Positions 53,786 through 61,772 of a stretch of DNA of 64,000 nucleotides are shown one piece after another (the first letter of the stretch is position 1; the number at the start of each line of letters is the position of its first letter). Source of the stretch: JBFKAV01 sp041621405 (GTDB lineage: Bacteria; Pseudomonadota; Alphaproteobacteria; Rhodobacterales; Rhodobacteraceae); contig JBFKAV010000004.1 in NCBI GenBank assembly GCA_041621405.1, positions 1 to 64,000 on the forward strand. Reading direction: 5' to 3'. The translations under genes were made by a program, and so were the position numbers. Below the pieces are notes generated by a model. It did not search any database. It had not been told where the DNA came from and saw only the letters and a program-made list of their open reading frames with translations.

Positions 53786-55681
53786 ATGTCCACGTCCTCC
53801 GCCAGCGACACTGGCCTCCAGACACAGCCCTGGAAACTCGCGCTCGGCTCGGTCGGCGTTGTCTATGGCGACATCGGGACAAGCCCGATCTACGCGCTCA
53901 GGGAAGGGCTTCAGGCGGCCTCGAGCGGCGGCCTCTCGCCGGACGAGGTGGTGGGCATCGTCTCGCTCCTGCTCTGGACGCTGATCCTCATCGTCACGCT
54001 GAAATACGTGATCCTGATCCTCAGGGCTGACAACCGCGGCGAGGGCGGCACGCTCTCGCTCCTGGCGCTCGCCGAACGCGCGGTCGGGCGGCGCACCGGG
54101 CTTCTCCTCGCCCTCGGCATCCTCGGGACCGCGCTCTTCTTCGGCGACGCGATCATCACGCCCGCGATCTCGGTGCTCTCGGCAATCGAGGGCCTGACGC
54201 TGGTCACCCCCGCGTTCGAGCCCTACGTGCTGCCGATCACGCTCGGCATCCTCTTCGCGCTCTTCTGGGTGCAGTCGCGCGGCACCGGCTCGGTCTCGGC
54301 GCTGTTCGGGCCGGTCATGCTCGGCTGGTTTCTCATGATGGGCGGCCTCGGCCTCTGGCACATCGGCGACCACCCGGACATCCTCGCCGCGCTGAACCCG
54401 GCCCATGCCGGCGCCTTCCTGGTGTCGCACGGTGCCGGCGCGCTGCCAATCATTGCGGCCGTCTTCCTCGCCGTGACCGGCGCCGAGGCGCTCTACGCCG
54501 ACATGGGCCACTTCGGCCGCGGCCCGATCCGGATCGCCTGGAGCGCGCTGGTGTTGCCCACCCTCGCGCTTGCCTATCTCGGGCAGGGCGCGCTGGTGCT
54601 CGCGCGCCCGGAGGCGGCCGGGAACCCCTTCTTCCTGATGGCGCCCGGCTGGGCGCTGCTGCCGCTCGTCGCGCTCGCCACGGTGGCAACCGTCATCGCC
54701 TCACAGGCGGTCATCACCGGAGCCTTCTCGATCGCGCACCAGGCGGTACAGCTGGGTCTTCTGCCGCGGTTGCTCGCGGTCCATACCTCGGCCGAGCAGA
54801 TGGGCCAGATCTTCCTGCCCCGCATCAACTGGCTGCTGTTTCTCGGCGTCACCACCCTGGTCGTCGTCTTCGAAAGCTCGGGCAACCTCGCCTCGGCCTA
54901 CGGCATCGCGGTCACCGGCGACATGATCATCACCTCGATCCTCGGCGCGATCGTGTTCCGCATGCGATGGCGCTGGCCGGTCGCGCTTGTCGCCGTGGTG
55001 GTCGCGCCGATGCTTGGCACCGAGCTTCTGTTCCTCGCCGCGAACCTCACCAAGGTGCAGCACGGCGGCTACGTCACGATCGCCGTGGCGGCCATGATCG
55101 TCGTCGTCATGGGCACCTGGGTCCGGGGCTTCCAGATCGTGCAGGAAAAGGTCCGCGCCCAATCGGTGCCTCTGGCCACGCTCGTCGACTCGGTGGAAGG
55201 CTCCCGGCGCCTCTGCCACGCCCCCGGGACCGCGGTGTTCCTCACCGCGGACGGCGATCTGGCGCCCTCGGCGCTGATGCACAATCTCAAGCACAATTCG
55301 GTGCTGCACGCGCAGAACTACGTGGTGAGCGTAAACGTCCGCACGACGCCTCGGGTGCCCGATGAGGAGAAGGTGCGCGTCGAGCCGCTGTCGGAAAGCT
55401 TCACCCGCATTCGGCTCGCATTCGGCTACATGGAGGAGCCGAACGTGCCGCGGCTCCTGGCGTTGGCGCGAAGGTCGGGCGTCAAGTTCGACATCATGAC
55501 CACCTCGTTCTTCCTGCACCGCCGCTTCTACAAGGTCTCGAGCAAGTCCGAGATGCCGCTCTGGCAGGAGCGGCTGTTCATGGCGCTGGCCGCCAGCGCG
55601 AGCAGTGCCACGATCTTCTACCACCTGCCCTCGAACCGGGTGATCGAGCTCGGCCAGCAGGTCACCCTCGGGAAGGCTTAA
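53786..55681 (+). CDS. kup: low-affinity potassium transport protein Kup
   Basis: Encodes 631 residues. KUP family: opens KLALGSVGVVYGDIGTSPIYALREGLQAA, with about twelve helices (residues 20-450) and a cytoplasmic C-terminal domain (470-631). Further family marks are NRGEGGTLSLLALAE, FFGDAIITPAISVLSAIEG, and SGNLASAYGIAVTGDMIITS. K+/H+ symporter in the inner membrane. It is on the opposite strand to the aminotransferase cluster; a hairpin follows 43 bp after the stop. Confidence 0.96.
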   Translation: MSTSSASDTGLQTQPWKLALGSVGVVYGDIGTSPIYALREGLQAASSGGLSPDEVVGIVSLLLWTLILIVTLKYVILILRADNRGEGGTLSLLALAERAVGRRTGLLLALGILGTALFFGDAIITPAISVLSAIEGLTLVTPAFEPYVLPITLGILFALFWVQSRGTGSVSALFGPVMLGWFLMMGGLGLWHIGDHPDILAALNPAHAGAFLVSHGAGALPIIAAVFLAVTGAEALYADMGHFGRGPIRIAWSALVLPTLALAYLGQGALVLARPEAAGNPFFLMAPGWALLPLVALATVATVIASQAVITGAFSIAHQAVQLGLLPRLLAVHTSAEQMGQIFLPRINWLLFLGVTTLVVVFESSGNLASAYGIAVTGDMIITSILGAIVFRMRWRWPVALVAVVVAPMLGTELLFLAANLTKVQHGGYVTIAVAAMIVVVMGTWVRGFQIVQEKVRAQSVPLATLVDSVEGSRRLCHAPGTAVFLTADGDLAPSALMHNLKHNSVLHAQNYVVSVNVRTTPRVPDEEKVRVEPLSESFTRIRLAFGYMEEPNVPRLLALARRSGVKFDIMTTSFFLHRRFYKVSSKSEMPLWQERLFMALAASASSATIFYHLPSNRVIELGQQVTLGKA

Positions 55682-55723
55682 CGTGCCGGTAACGGCGCTG
55701 GTGTAGAATCGCGAATCGGTGGG

Positions 55724-55741
55724 GGCTCCGGCGTCGGAGCC
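55724..55741 (+). terminator. hairpin between kup and the hypothetical gene
   Basis: GGCTCCG-GCGT-CGGAGCC, a perfect 7-bp stem. It lies 6 bp before the next ATG, so it could be a kup terminator or could mask that gene's ribosome site. Confidence 0.4.
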
Positions 55742-55747
55742 AGGGAC

Positions 55748-56269
55748 ATGCTGATACTGCAACCCGTTCAACAGGCCTTGCCGGGCGTCTCGCCCGCGCG
55801 GGCACCGGTCGCCGTCGAGACCGTGACGGCGGTTCGGGGCGCGGCCGCGGGCGACCGCGCACGCAACGACGGCACCCGCGATCGCGGAGCCGAGGCCGAG
55901 CGTCTGGCCCGCGAGGCGAAAGTCGTCGCCGCCGATCCCGCCGTCCCGGTCGGCCCGCCGCCGGCCTTCCAGGCAAACGTGCTCGAGGCCGAGCGCGCGC
56001 GGCTCCGGAAGACGGGGCCGGCAGAGCCCGCAGAGGCGAGCCCCGGTCCCCAGCCCGGGCGCGCGCAGGCGCCTGATCCGGGTGAACGCCGCATGGCACC
56101 GGGTGACGCGGGGCGGAGCGACGCTGACGCGGCGCGGCGCGAGGCAAGGGCCGAGAGTGCCCGGACCCGCGACGACCGCGCCGGGGCGCGCGAGGCGCCG
56201 GCGCCCACGCGCTCGGCCTATGGCAGCGTCCGGGAGGACCCGCCGCGGATGCTCGACGTCTCGCGCTGA
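55748..56269 (+). CDS. alanine/arginine-rich hypothetical protein
   Basis: Encodes 173 residues. No domain recognised; the sequence is low-complexity, rich in Ala, Arg, Pro and Glu, with one better-conserved-looking segment PPPAFQANVLEAERARLR in the middle. No signal peptide or membrane helix. Short proteins of this type occur near accB in Rhodobacteraceae. The coding call rests on frame length, the segment noted and its position; it may be non-coding. Confidence 0.55.
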   Translation: MLILQPVQQALPGVSPARAPVAVETVTAVRGAAAGDRARNDGTRDRGAEAERLAREAKVVAADPAVPVGPPPAFQANVLEAERARLRKTGPAEPAEASPGPQPGRAQAPDPGERRMAPGDAGRSDADAARREARAESARTRDDRAGAREAPAPTRSAYGSVREDPPRMLDVSR

Positions 56270-56624
56270 GCGCGCCGGCACCGATCCACCTCGGAAAACA
56301 CCGTCGCCGTGCAGGCGCCGCGGCGCCGAACCCTGCCGCGAGGCTCGCCCTGCCATGGCCCGCGCGGCCAGCCCGATCGGCTTTTGCGCGGCCGCGGCTC
56401 AACGAGGCAGGCCGCTCTCCGGCCCCTGCGGACTGAACGGACGGGCAACCCGATCCGGCGGTCAACCCGGCCCGCAGGGCCCAAACGCCCGCCGGAAGGG
56501 GCCGTCGTACCCCCGCACCATCCCCGCAACTCGCGCTTTTCACCTTCCGCCCGCTGGCTTATAAGCGGCGCAGCTTGAACGGCCCGCGGCAGACGGGCGA
56601 TCGCGGAACCGACTCGAGGACGGC
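56270..56624 (+). other. 355-bp gap upstream of accB
   Basis: GC-rich, with no recognised gene. The only useful site is TATAAG at 56560-56565, 60 bp before the accB start, with no good -35 at 16-18 bp. Confidence 0.4.
56560..56565 (+). promoter_or_regulatory. candidate -10 of accB
   Basis: TATAAG in a GC-rich context, 60 bp upstream of accB. A plausible -10; the matching -35 is weak (TTTCAC 16 bp before). Confidence 0.3.
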
Positions 56625-57119
56625 ATGACCAAACAGGACCACGAGGCCGATGTGGCCTTCATCGAGGCGCTCGCCCGGCTCTTGACGGAAAACGACCTGA
56701 CCGAGCTCGAGGTCAAGCGCGAGTACGGCGAGGACGACAGCCTGAACGTCCGGGTCTCCAAGTCGGCGCCGCAGGTTCTGCACATGGCCGCCCCGACCCC
56801 TGCCCCCGCATCTGCGCCGGCTCCCGCCCCTGCGGCCGTCGCCGCGCCTGCCGCGGCCGCCGCCCCGGACGACCTCGCCGAACATCCGGGCGCGGTGACC
56901 TCGCCGATGGTCGGCACCGTCTACCTGCAGCCCGAGCCGGGCACGCCGCCATTCGTCGCGGTCGGCACCACCGTCTCCGAAGGCCAGACAATCCTCATCG
57001 TCGAGGCGATGAAGACGATGAACCAGATCCCGGCGCCGCGCTCGGGCACTGTCCGGCGGATCCTGGTGGCCGACGGCTCGCCGGTGGAATACGGCACGCC
57101 CTTGATGATCATCGAGTGA
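56625..57119 (+). CDS. accB: biotin carboxyl carrier protein of acetyl-CoA carboxylase
   Basis: Encodes 164 residues. N-terminal region (1-55) leads through a Pro/Ala linker (56-82) to the biotinyl domain (85-164), where VEAMKTMNQIPAP places biotin on Lys130. SPMVGTVY and SVLVADGSPVEYG-like turns complete it. Carries carboxyl-biotin between AccC and the AccAD transferase. It is 4 bp before accC. Confidence 0.97.
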   Translation: MTKQDHEADVAFIEALARLLTENDLTELEVKREYGEDDSLNVRVSKSAPQVLHMAAPTPAPASAPAPAPAAVAAPAAAAAPDDLAEHPGAVTSPMVGTVYLQPEPGTPPFVAVGTTVSEGQTILIVEAMKTMNQIPAPRSGTVRRILVADGSPVEYGTPLMIIE

Positions 57120-57123
57120 TCGG

Positions 57124-58470
57124 ATGTTCCGCAAGATACTGATCGCCAACCGCGGCGAGATCGCCCTCCGCGTGATCCGCGCCTGCCGCGAGATGGGCAT
57201 CGGCTCGGTTGCCGTCCACTCCACCGCCGATGCCGACGCGATGCACGTGCGGATGGCCGACGAAAGCGTCTGCATCGGTCCCGCGCCGTCGCCGGAAAGC
57301 TACCTCTCGATGCCGGCGATCATCTCGGCGGCCGAGATCACCGGCGCCGAGGCGATCCACCCCGGCTACGGCTTCCTCTCGGAGAACGCCACCTTCGTGC
57401 AGATCGTCGAGGATCACGGGCTGACCTTCATCGGCCCGCGCGCCGAGCACATCCGCATCATGGGCGACAAGATCACCGCCAAGGAGACGATGAGGCAGCT
57501 CGGCGTGCCCTGCGTGCCCGGCTCCGAGGGCGGCGTGCCGAACCTAGAGGCGGCGAGGGGCGTCGCCACCGGTATCGGCTACCCGGTGATCATCAAGGCC
57601 ACCGCCGGCGGCGGCGGCCGGGGCATGAAGCTCGCCAAGTCGGAGGCGGAGATCGACACCGCCTTCCGCACCGCCCGTGCCGAGGCCAAGGCCGCCTTCG
57701 GCAACGAAGAGGTCTATCTCGAGAAATACCTTGGCCGCCCGCGGCACATCGAGATCCAGGTCTTCGGCGACGGCAAGGGCAAGGCGGTGCACCTGGGCGA
57801 GCGCGACTGCTCGCTGCAGCGCCGCCACCAGAAGGTGCTCGAGGAAAGCCCCGGGCCGGTGATCACCGACAAGATGCGCGCCGAGATCGGCGCGACCTCG
57901 GCCAAGGCGGTGGCCAAGATCGGCTATTCCGGGGCCGGGACGATCGAGTATCTCTTCGAGGATGGCGAGTTCTACTTCATCGAAATGAACACCCGGCTCC
58001 AGGTCGAGCACCCGGTGACCGAGGCGGTTTATGGCGTCGACCTCGTGCGCGAGCAGATCCGCGTCGCCGCCGGGCTGCCGATGGAATTCGTGCAGAAGGA
58101 TCTCGTGCCAAACGGCCATTCCATCGAGGTCCGCATCAACGCCGAGAAGCTGCCGAACTTCGCGCCCTCGCCGGGCCGGATCAGCCAGTATCACGCCCCG
58201 GGCGGCCTCGGCGTGCGGATGGATTCCGCGCTTTACGACGGCTACCGGATCCCACCCTACTACGACAGCCTGATCGGCAAGCTCATCGTGCACGGCCGCG
58301 ACCGGCCGGAAGCTCTGGCGCGGCTGAAGCGGGCCCTCGGCGAGATCATCGTCGACGGCGTCGACACCACGATCCCCCTCTTCCGCCAGTTGCTCGAAGA
58401 GCCCGATATCCAGGCCGGCGACTACACGATCCACTGGCTCGAAAAGTGGCTCGCCGAACACCTCTCGTGA
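57124..58470 (+). CDS. accC: acetyl-CoA carboxylase, biotin carboxylase subunit
   Basis: Encodes 448 residues, usual length. ATP-grasp enzyme: FRKILIANRGEIALRVIRACREMGI, GYGFLSENATF, KATAGGGGRGMK, HLGERDCSLQRRHQKVLEESPG, FIEMNTRLQVEHPVTE. It carboxylates the biotin of AccB with bicarbonate and ATP in fatty-acid synthesis. Stop is 13 bp before aat. Confidence 0.98.
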   Translation: MFRKILIANRGEIALRVIRACREMGIGSVAVHSTADADAMHVRMADESVCIGPAPSPESYLSMPAIISAAEITGAEAIHPGYGFLSENATFVQIVEDHGLTFIGPRAEHIRIMGDKITAKETMRQLGVPCVPGSEGGVPNLEAARGVATGIGYPVIIKATAGGGGRGMKLAKSEAEIDTAFRTARAEAKAAFGNEEVYLEKYLGRPRHIEIQVFGDGKGKAVHLGERDCSLQRRHQKVLEESPGPVITDKMRAEIGATSAKAVAKIGYSGAGTIEYLFEDGEFYFIEMNTRLQVEHPVTEAVYGVDLVREQIRVAAGLPMEFVQKDLVPNGHSIEVRINAEKLPNFAPSPGRISQYHAPGGLGVRMDSALYDGYRIPPYYDSLIGKLIVHGRDRPEALARLKRALGEIIVDGVDTTIPLFRQLLEEPDIQAGDYTIHWLEKWLAEHLS

Positions 58471-58483
58471 TCCGGCAGGCGGC

Positions 58484-59128
58484 ATGAGAGAGCCGCCGCT
58501 CAGCCCCGAGATCCTGCTTCGCGGCTATGCCTCCGGCATCTTCCCGATGGCGGATTCGCGCGCGAAACATGAGGTCTACTGGCTCGATCCCCAGCGCCGG
58601 GGCATCCTGCCCTTGGATCAATTCCACATTTCTCGCTCGTTGCGCAGGCGAATCCTGCGGAAGAATTACGAGATTCGAACCGACAGCGATTTCTCCGGCG
58701 TCGTTGCCGGCTGCGCCGACCGCGCCGAGACCTGGATCAACCAGTCGATCCGCGACGCCTATGTCGCGCTCCACGAGCAAGGTCGCGCGCATTCGCTTGA
58801 GGTCTGGGAAGGGGGCGAGCTCACCGGCGGGGTCTACGGCGTGACCCTCGGCGCCGCCTTCTTCGGAGAGAGCATGTTCTCGCGCCGCACCGACGCCTCG
58901 AAGCTGGCGCTGGCCTACCTCGTCGACCGCCTCCGCCTCGGCGGGTTCCGCCTGTTCGACACCCAGTTCCTGACGCCGCACCTGGCCTCGCTCGGCGCGA
59001 TCGAGATCAGCCGCGCCGAGTATCGCCGGCGCCTCGCCGAGGCTCTCGAGCGGAGCGCCGACCTCGACCGGGCGGGCCCGCTGCCTCAGCCCTCCGAGAT
59101 GCTGCAGCGGATGAGCCAGACGTCGTAG
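58484..59128 (+). CDS. aat: leucyl/phenylalanyl-tRNA-protein transferase
   Basis: Encodes 214 residues. Adds Leu or Phe to N-terminal Arg/Lys of proteins, marking them for ClpAP (N-degron pathway). Typical: LLRGYASGIFPMADSR, YWLDPQRRGILPLDQFHISRSLRR, ETWINQSIRDAYVALHEQGRAHSLEVWEGGELTGGVYGVTLGAAFFGESMFSRRTDASKLAL, FDTQFLTPHLASLGAIEISR. The end overlaps the convergent DUF2155 gene by 43 bp. Confidence 0.97.
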   Translation: MREPPLSPEILLRGYASGIFPMADSRAKHEVYWLDPQRRGILPLDQFHISRSLRRRILRKNYEIRTDSDFSGVVAGCADRAETWINQSIRDAYVALHEQGRAHSLEVWEGGELTGGVYGVTLGAAFFGESMFSRRTDASKLALAYLVDRLRLGGFRLFDTQFLTPHLASLGAIEISRAEYRRRLAEALERSADLDRAGPLPQPSEMLQRMSQTS

Positions 59129-59484
59129 CGCGCGTGGTCGAGCGCGTTCAGCGCCGGCGCGGCGGCGATCATCCAGCCCTGGAACACCGGCTCGGGGGCA
59201 ACGTCGTCGAGGATGGTCAGCCAGGCATAGGCGTTCGACGAGGGGTCGTCGGCCGGGTAGCGGCATTCCCCGGCGCTGATCGTCAGCCGCCCGAGCCGCG
59301 CGCTCTCGCCCTCCGCCAGCTCGAAGTCGACAATTTCGCCCGTTACCTTGTCGAGCCCGCGAACCAGCGCCCCCTCGGCCAGCGCGACCCCCGCCGGTGG
59401 TTCCTCGGTCTGCAGCCTGCCTGGCGCCTCCTGCCCCAGCGCCGGCAGCGCCGCGAGCGTCGCCGCCAGGGCCGCGAGCTTCAT
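59086..59484 (-). CDS. DUF2155 family periplasmic protein
   Basis: Encodes 132 residues. Signal peptide (residues 1-17, cleaved before Gln-Glu-Ala), then ALVRGLDKVTGEIVDFELAEGESARLGRLTISAGECRYPADDPSSNAYAWLTILD and FQGWMIAAAPALNALDHARYDVWLIRCS, diagnostic of DUF2155. Its start overlaps the mlaD stop by 4 bases (ATGA), and its end overlaps aat by 43 bp on the other strand. Conserved between mlaD and aat in this family; function unknown, though the linkage suggests the cell envelope. Confidence 0.93.
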   Translation of the reverse strand: MKLAALAATLAALPALGQEAPGRLQTEEPPAGVALAEGALVRGLDKVTGEIVDFELAEGESARLGRLTISAGECRYPADDPSSNAYAWLTILDDVAPEPVFQGWMIAAAPALNALDHARYDVWLIRCSISEG

Positions 59485-59951
59485 GGCGCCGCCTCGGGCG
59501 GCGCTTCCGACTCGTCGCTGGTGAAAGCGCGCAGGAGAAGCGTGATCAGGCTCACCGCGCCCTGGGTGTCGATGATCTCGCCGCCGGGCTCGACGTTGAA
59601 CGGCGAGCCGCCGGGCTGGATCTCCACGAAGTTGCCGCCCAGAAGCCCCTCGGACGAGATCAAGACCGCGCTGTCATCGGGCAGCTGGATCTTCTCGTCC
59701 ATGGTGAAGGTGGCGTCGGCGAAATAGGTCTGGGGGTTGAGCTCGACCCGGGTGACGGTGCCCACCTTCACCCCGGCGAGCCGGACGTCGGAACCGACCG
59801 TCACCCCCTCGACCGAGCGGAACGAGGCCTTCAGCTCGTAGGCGCCGCCGTCGCGGGAAAACCCGGTCACCTGGCCGGCATAGACGGTGAAGCCGATCGC
59901 CGCGGCCAGCACCAGCCCGCCGACCAGGACCTCTGTCGCGTTCTCTGCCAT
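59481..59951 (-). CDS. mlaD: outer-membrane lipid asymmetry protein MlaD
   Basis: Encodes 156 residues. N-terminal helix (residues 7-25), then the MCE domain: FRSVEGVTVGSDVRLAGVKVGTVTRVELNPQTYFADATFTMDEKIQLPDDSAVLISSEGLLGGNFVEIQPGG. Substrate-binding subunit of the phospholipid transporter MlaFEDB, in the periplasm. The other mla genes are not here. Its start overlaps the stop of the NDUFA12 gene (TGATG). Confidence 0.94.
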   Translation of the reverse strand: MAENATEVLVGGLVLAAAIGFTVYAGQVTGFSRDGGAYELKASFRSVEGVTVGSDVRLAGVKVGTVTRVELNPQTYFADATFTMDEKIQLPDDSAVLISSEGLLGGNFVEIQPGGSPFNVEPGGEIIDTQGAVSLITLLLRAFTSDESEAPPEAAP

Positions 59952-60334
59952 CAGTCGGGCACCCAGGCCTCGTAGTCCTGCCGCTCGGCAGGCTCGGCGC
60001 GGCGGATCGAGCCCGGCGGCACGTAGGCCGCCGCGGTTCCGGTCAGGTTCGGCTCGTGCGGCTTCTCCCAGGGCTTGCGCTTCACCGGCGCCTCGGTCGG
60101 CGGCTCGTCCCAGGTATAGTGCAGCCAGCCGTGCCAGTCCGGGCTGACCCGGCTGGCCTCGGCCTCGCCGTTGAAGATCACCCAGCGCCGCTTGCCATCG
60201 CGGCTCTTGTAGTACCGGTTGCCCTCAACATCCTCGCCGACCTTCACGCCCTTGCGCCAGGTGAAGAACTGGGTGTTCAGCGTCTGGCCGTGCCACCAGG
60301 TGACGGCGCGCAGAGCCAGGTTGAGGATGCCCAT
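59951..60334 (-). CDS. NADH:ubiquinone oxidoreductase subunit NDUFA12-like
   Basis: Encodes 127 residues from the ATG at 60334; an upstream in-frame start at 60403 adds a non-conserved tail. GNRYYKSRDGKRRWVIFNGEAEASRVSPDWHGWLHYTWDEPP is the NDUFA12 (B17.2) core. Accessory complex I subunit shared by alphaproteobacteria and mitochondria, at the junction of the peripheral and membrane arms. It is coupled to mlaD. Confidence 0.95.
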   Translation of the reverse strand: MGILNLALRAVTWWHGQTLNTQFFTWRKGVKVGEDVEGNRYYKSRDGKRRWVIFNGEAEASRVSPDWHGWLHYTWDEPPTEAPVKRKPWEKPHEPNLTGTAAAYVPPGSIRRAEPAERQDYEAWVPD

Positions 60335-60415
60335 TGGTGCCTCCGGAATGCGTTCCCCCGATATGGCGCATGGCAGGGGCGAGGTCCAGAGCCAAGGCGG
60401 CATCGGTCGCCCCGG

Positions 60416-60863
60416 TCACTCGGTCGGGATGAAGTCGATTGGCCCGGGGAAAAAATAGGAACACCGTGACCGGGTCTTCACCGGGCACCGCATCGGTATG
60501 CGGCTGGTTCGCCGGCTGGAAGAAGTACGTGCCGGGCCCGTGGGCTTCGGCCATCTCCTCGTCCTCGCCCTCGAGCCAATGCTGCGACCGACCCTCGATG
60601 ATCACCGCATGGTAGTCGGACGAATGGATGTGCTGCGGCGAGACATAGCCGCCCCGCAGCCGCAACATCATGCCGAAGGGTCCGGTCCCCGGATTTCCCC
60701 AGAGGATCGACAGCTCGGCATCCACGCTTTCGCCGGTCGGCTGGAAAACCAGGTCCCCGTATCGCTTCAGGTCGAATGCGGCGTGGGACTCGGCGGCGGC
60801 TGGGGCCGCCAGCACGGCCCCGAAGGCTATCGGCAACAGGCAGCTGGTCCATTGAATCGCCAT
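60416..60863 (-). CDS. secreted cupin protein with a probable frameshift near the 3' end
   Basis: Signal peptide (residues 1-24, cleaved at AAAES), then a cupin domain: GGYVSPQHIHSSDYHAVIIEGRSQHWLEG and GPGTYFFQPANQPHTDAVPGEDPVTVFLFFP, with the expected metal His and Glu. At a run of six Ts (minus strand, 60450-60455) the frame as read continues to 60225 into the NDUFA12 gene with non-family sequence. Skipping one base there restores FFPGPIDFIPTE and a stop at 60416, the normal family ending. I give this shorter version as the gene; literally the open frame runs 60225-60863. Divergent from the HxlR regulator. Confidence 0.7.
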
Positions 60864-60926
60864 GGCAGCGTCTCCATCGGTTGGGTTCGGGCCCGGACCG
60901 GGCCGTGGACGCAGCCTACCACAGCA

Positions 60927-60950
60927 GGTATATTTTCTATATAATGTACC
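60927..60950. promoter_or_regulatory. palindromic operator between the cupin and HxlR genes
   Basis: GGTA-t-ATT-(8)-AAT-g-TACC, matched inner and outer arms. It overlaps a perfect TATAAT -10 (60940-60945) for hxlR and lies between the divergent starts. Typical for an HxlR-type regulator controlling both genes. Confidence 0.6.
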
Positions 60951-60965
60951 GAAAGCAGCCTAGCG

Positions 60966-61331
60966 ATGGAAATGGGCAACAAGGATCGTCGCTTGATCGC
61001 CAACTTCGAAACGGCGATGAAGGCCATCGGCACGCGGTGGAAGCCGGCGATCCTCTACTGCCTGATCTTCGGCGGCACCCTGCGCTTCAGCATGTTGCTA
61101 CGGCTCATTCCGGGGATCACCCACAAGATGCTGACCCAGCGCCTGCGCGAGATGGAGCGCGACGGGCTGATCGAACGGGAGATCTTCGCCGAAGTGCCGC
61201 TGCGGGTGGAATACCGCCTGTCAGAGATGGGCCAATCGCTGGTTCCGCTTCTGCGCGACTTCTGCCATTGGGCCGACGCGCGGGCGCAAGACGTCTCCCG
61301 GGCCAATGCGCATTACGACAGCCGGTCGTGA
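60966..61331 (+). CDS. HxlR family transcriptional regulator
   Basis: Encodes 121 residues. Winged helix with AIGTRWKPAILYCLIFGGTLRFSMLLRLIPGITHKMLTQRLREMERDGLIEREIFAEVPLRVEYRLSEMGQSL, the HxlR signature. No redox Cys in the usual N-terminal position (NFETAMKAIG), so sensing is unclear. Its palindromic operator and the divergent secreted cupin suggest it regulates that gene and itself. Confidence 0.93.
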   Translation: MEMGNKDRRLIANFETAMKAIGTRWKPAILYCLIFGGTLRFSMLLRLIPGITHKMLTQRLREMERDGLIEREIFAEVPLRVEYRLSEMGQSLVPLLRDFCHWADARAQDVSRANAHYDSRS

Positions 61332-61337
61332 CGGGGT

Positions 61338-61353
61338 GGCAGCATCGGCTGCC
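61338..61353. terminator. hairpin between hxlR and RidA genes
   Basis: GGCAGC-ATCG-GCTGCC, a perfect 6-bp stem with a tetraloop in the 29-bp gap between convergent genes. Confidence 0.4.
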
Positions 61354-61360
61354 GCGTCGG

Positions 61361-61768
61361 TCAGGGCGCCCGGCGCAGCTTGCGGGCGAGATCGGAGAGC
61401 CGCGCCGTGACCTCGATCTCGATCTTCATCTCGGGCTCCTGAAGCCCGGCCACGATCATCGTCGCCGCCGGCCGCGCCGCGGCGAAGGCCTGCCGCACGA
61501 CCGGCCAGCACGGCGGCCAATCGTCACGGTCGGGCAGGATGTAGCGCACGCGCACCACGTCATCGAGGCTCGCGCCGGCCTCGCGCAGCGCCGCCTCGAT
61601 GGTGGCGAGCGCGTTGCGGCACTGGTCCTCGACCGCCTCGGGCATCGTCATTGTGCCGTAGTCGTAGCCGGTGGTGCCGGCGACAAAGACCCAGCCGTCC
61701 TCCACGACCGCGCGGGAATAGCCGATCTCGGCCTCGAAGGTCGCGCCACCGGAGATCCGCCGCCGCAT
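61361..61768 (-). CDS. RidA family protein
   Basis: Encodes 135 residues. YjgF/YER057c/UK114 fold: EIGYSRAVVEDGWVFVAGTTGYDYGTMTMPEAVEDQCRNALATIEAALREAGASLDDVVRVRYIL, then FAAARPAATMIVAGLQEPEMKIEIEVTA, with the catalytic-site Arg in ARPA. RidA proteins deaminate reactive 2-aminoacrylate or related enamines; this RidA-like group has less certain substrates. It lies 4 bp after clpX and may be cotranscribed. Confidence 0.92.
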   Translation of the reverse strand: MRRRISGGATFEAEIGYSRAVVEDGWVFVAGTTGYDYGTMTMPEAVEDQCRNALATIEAALREAGASLDDVVRVRYILPDRDDWPPCWPVVRQAFAAARPAATMIVAGLQEPEMKIEIEVTARLSDLARKLRRAP

Positions 61769-61772
61769 GCCC

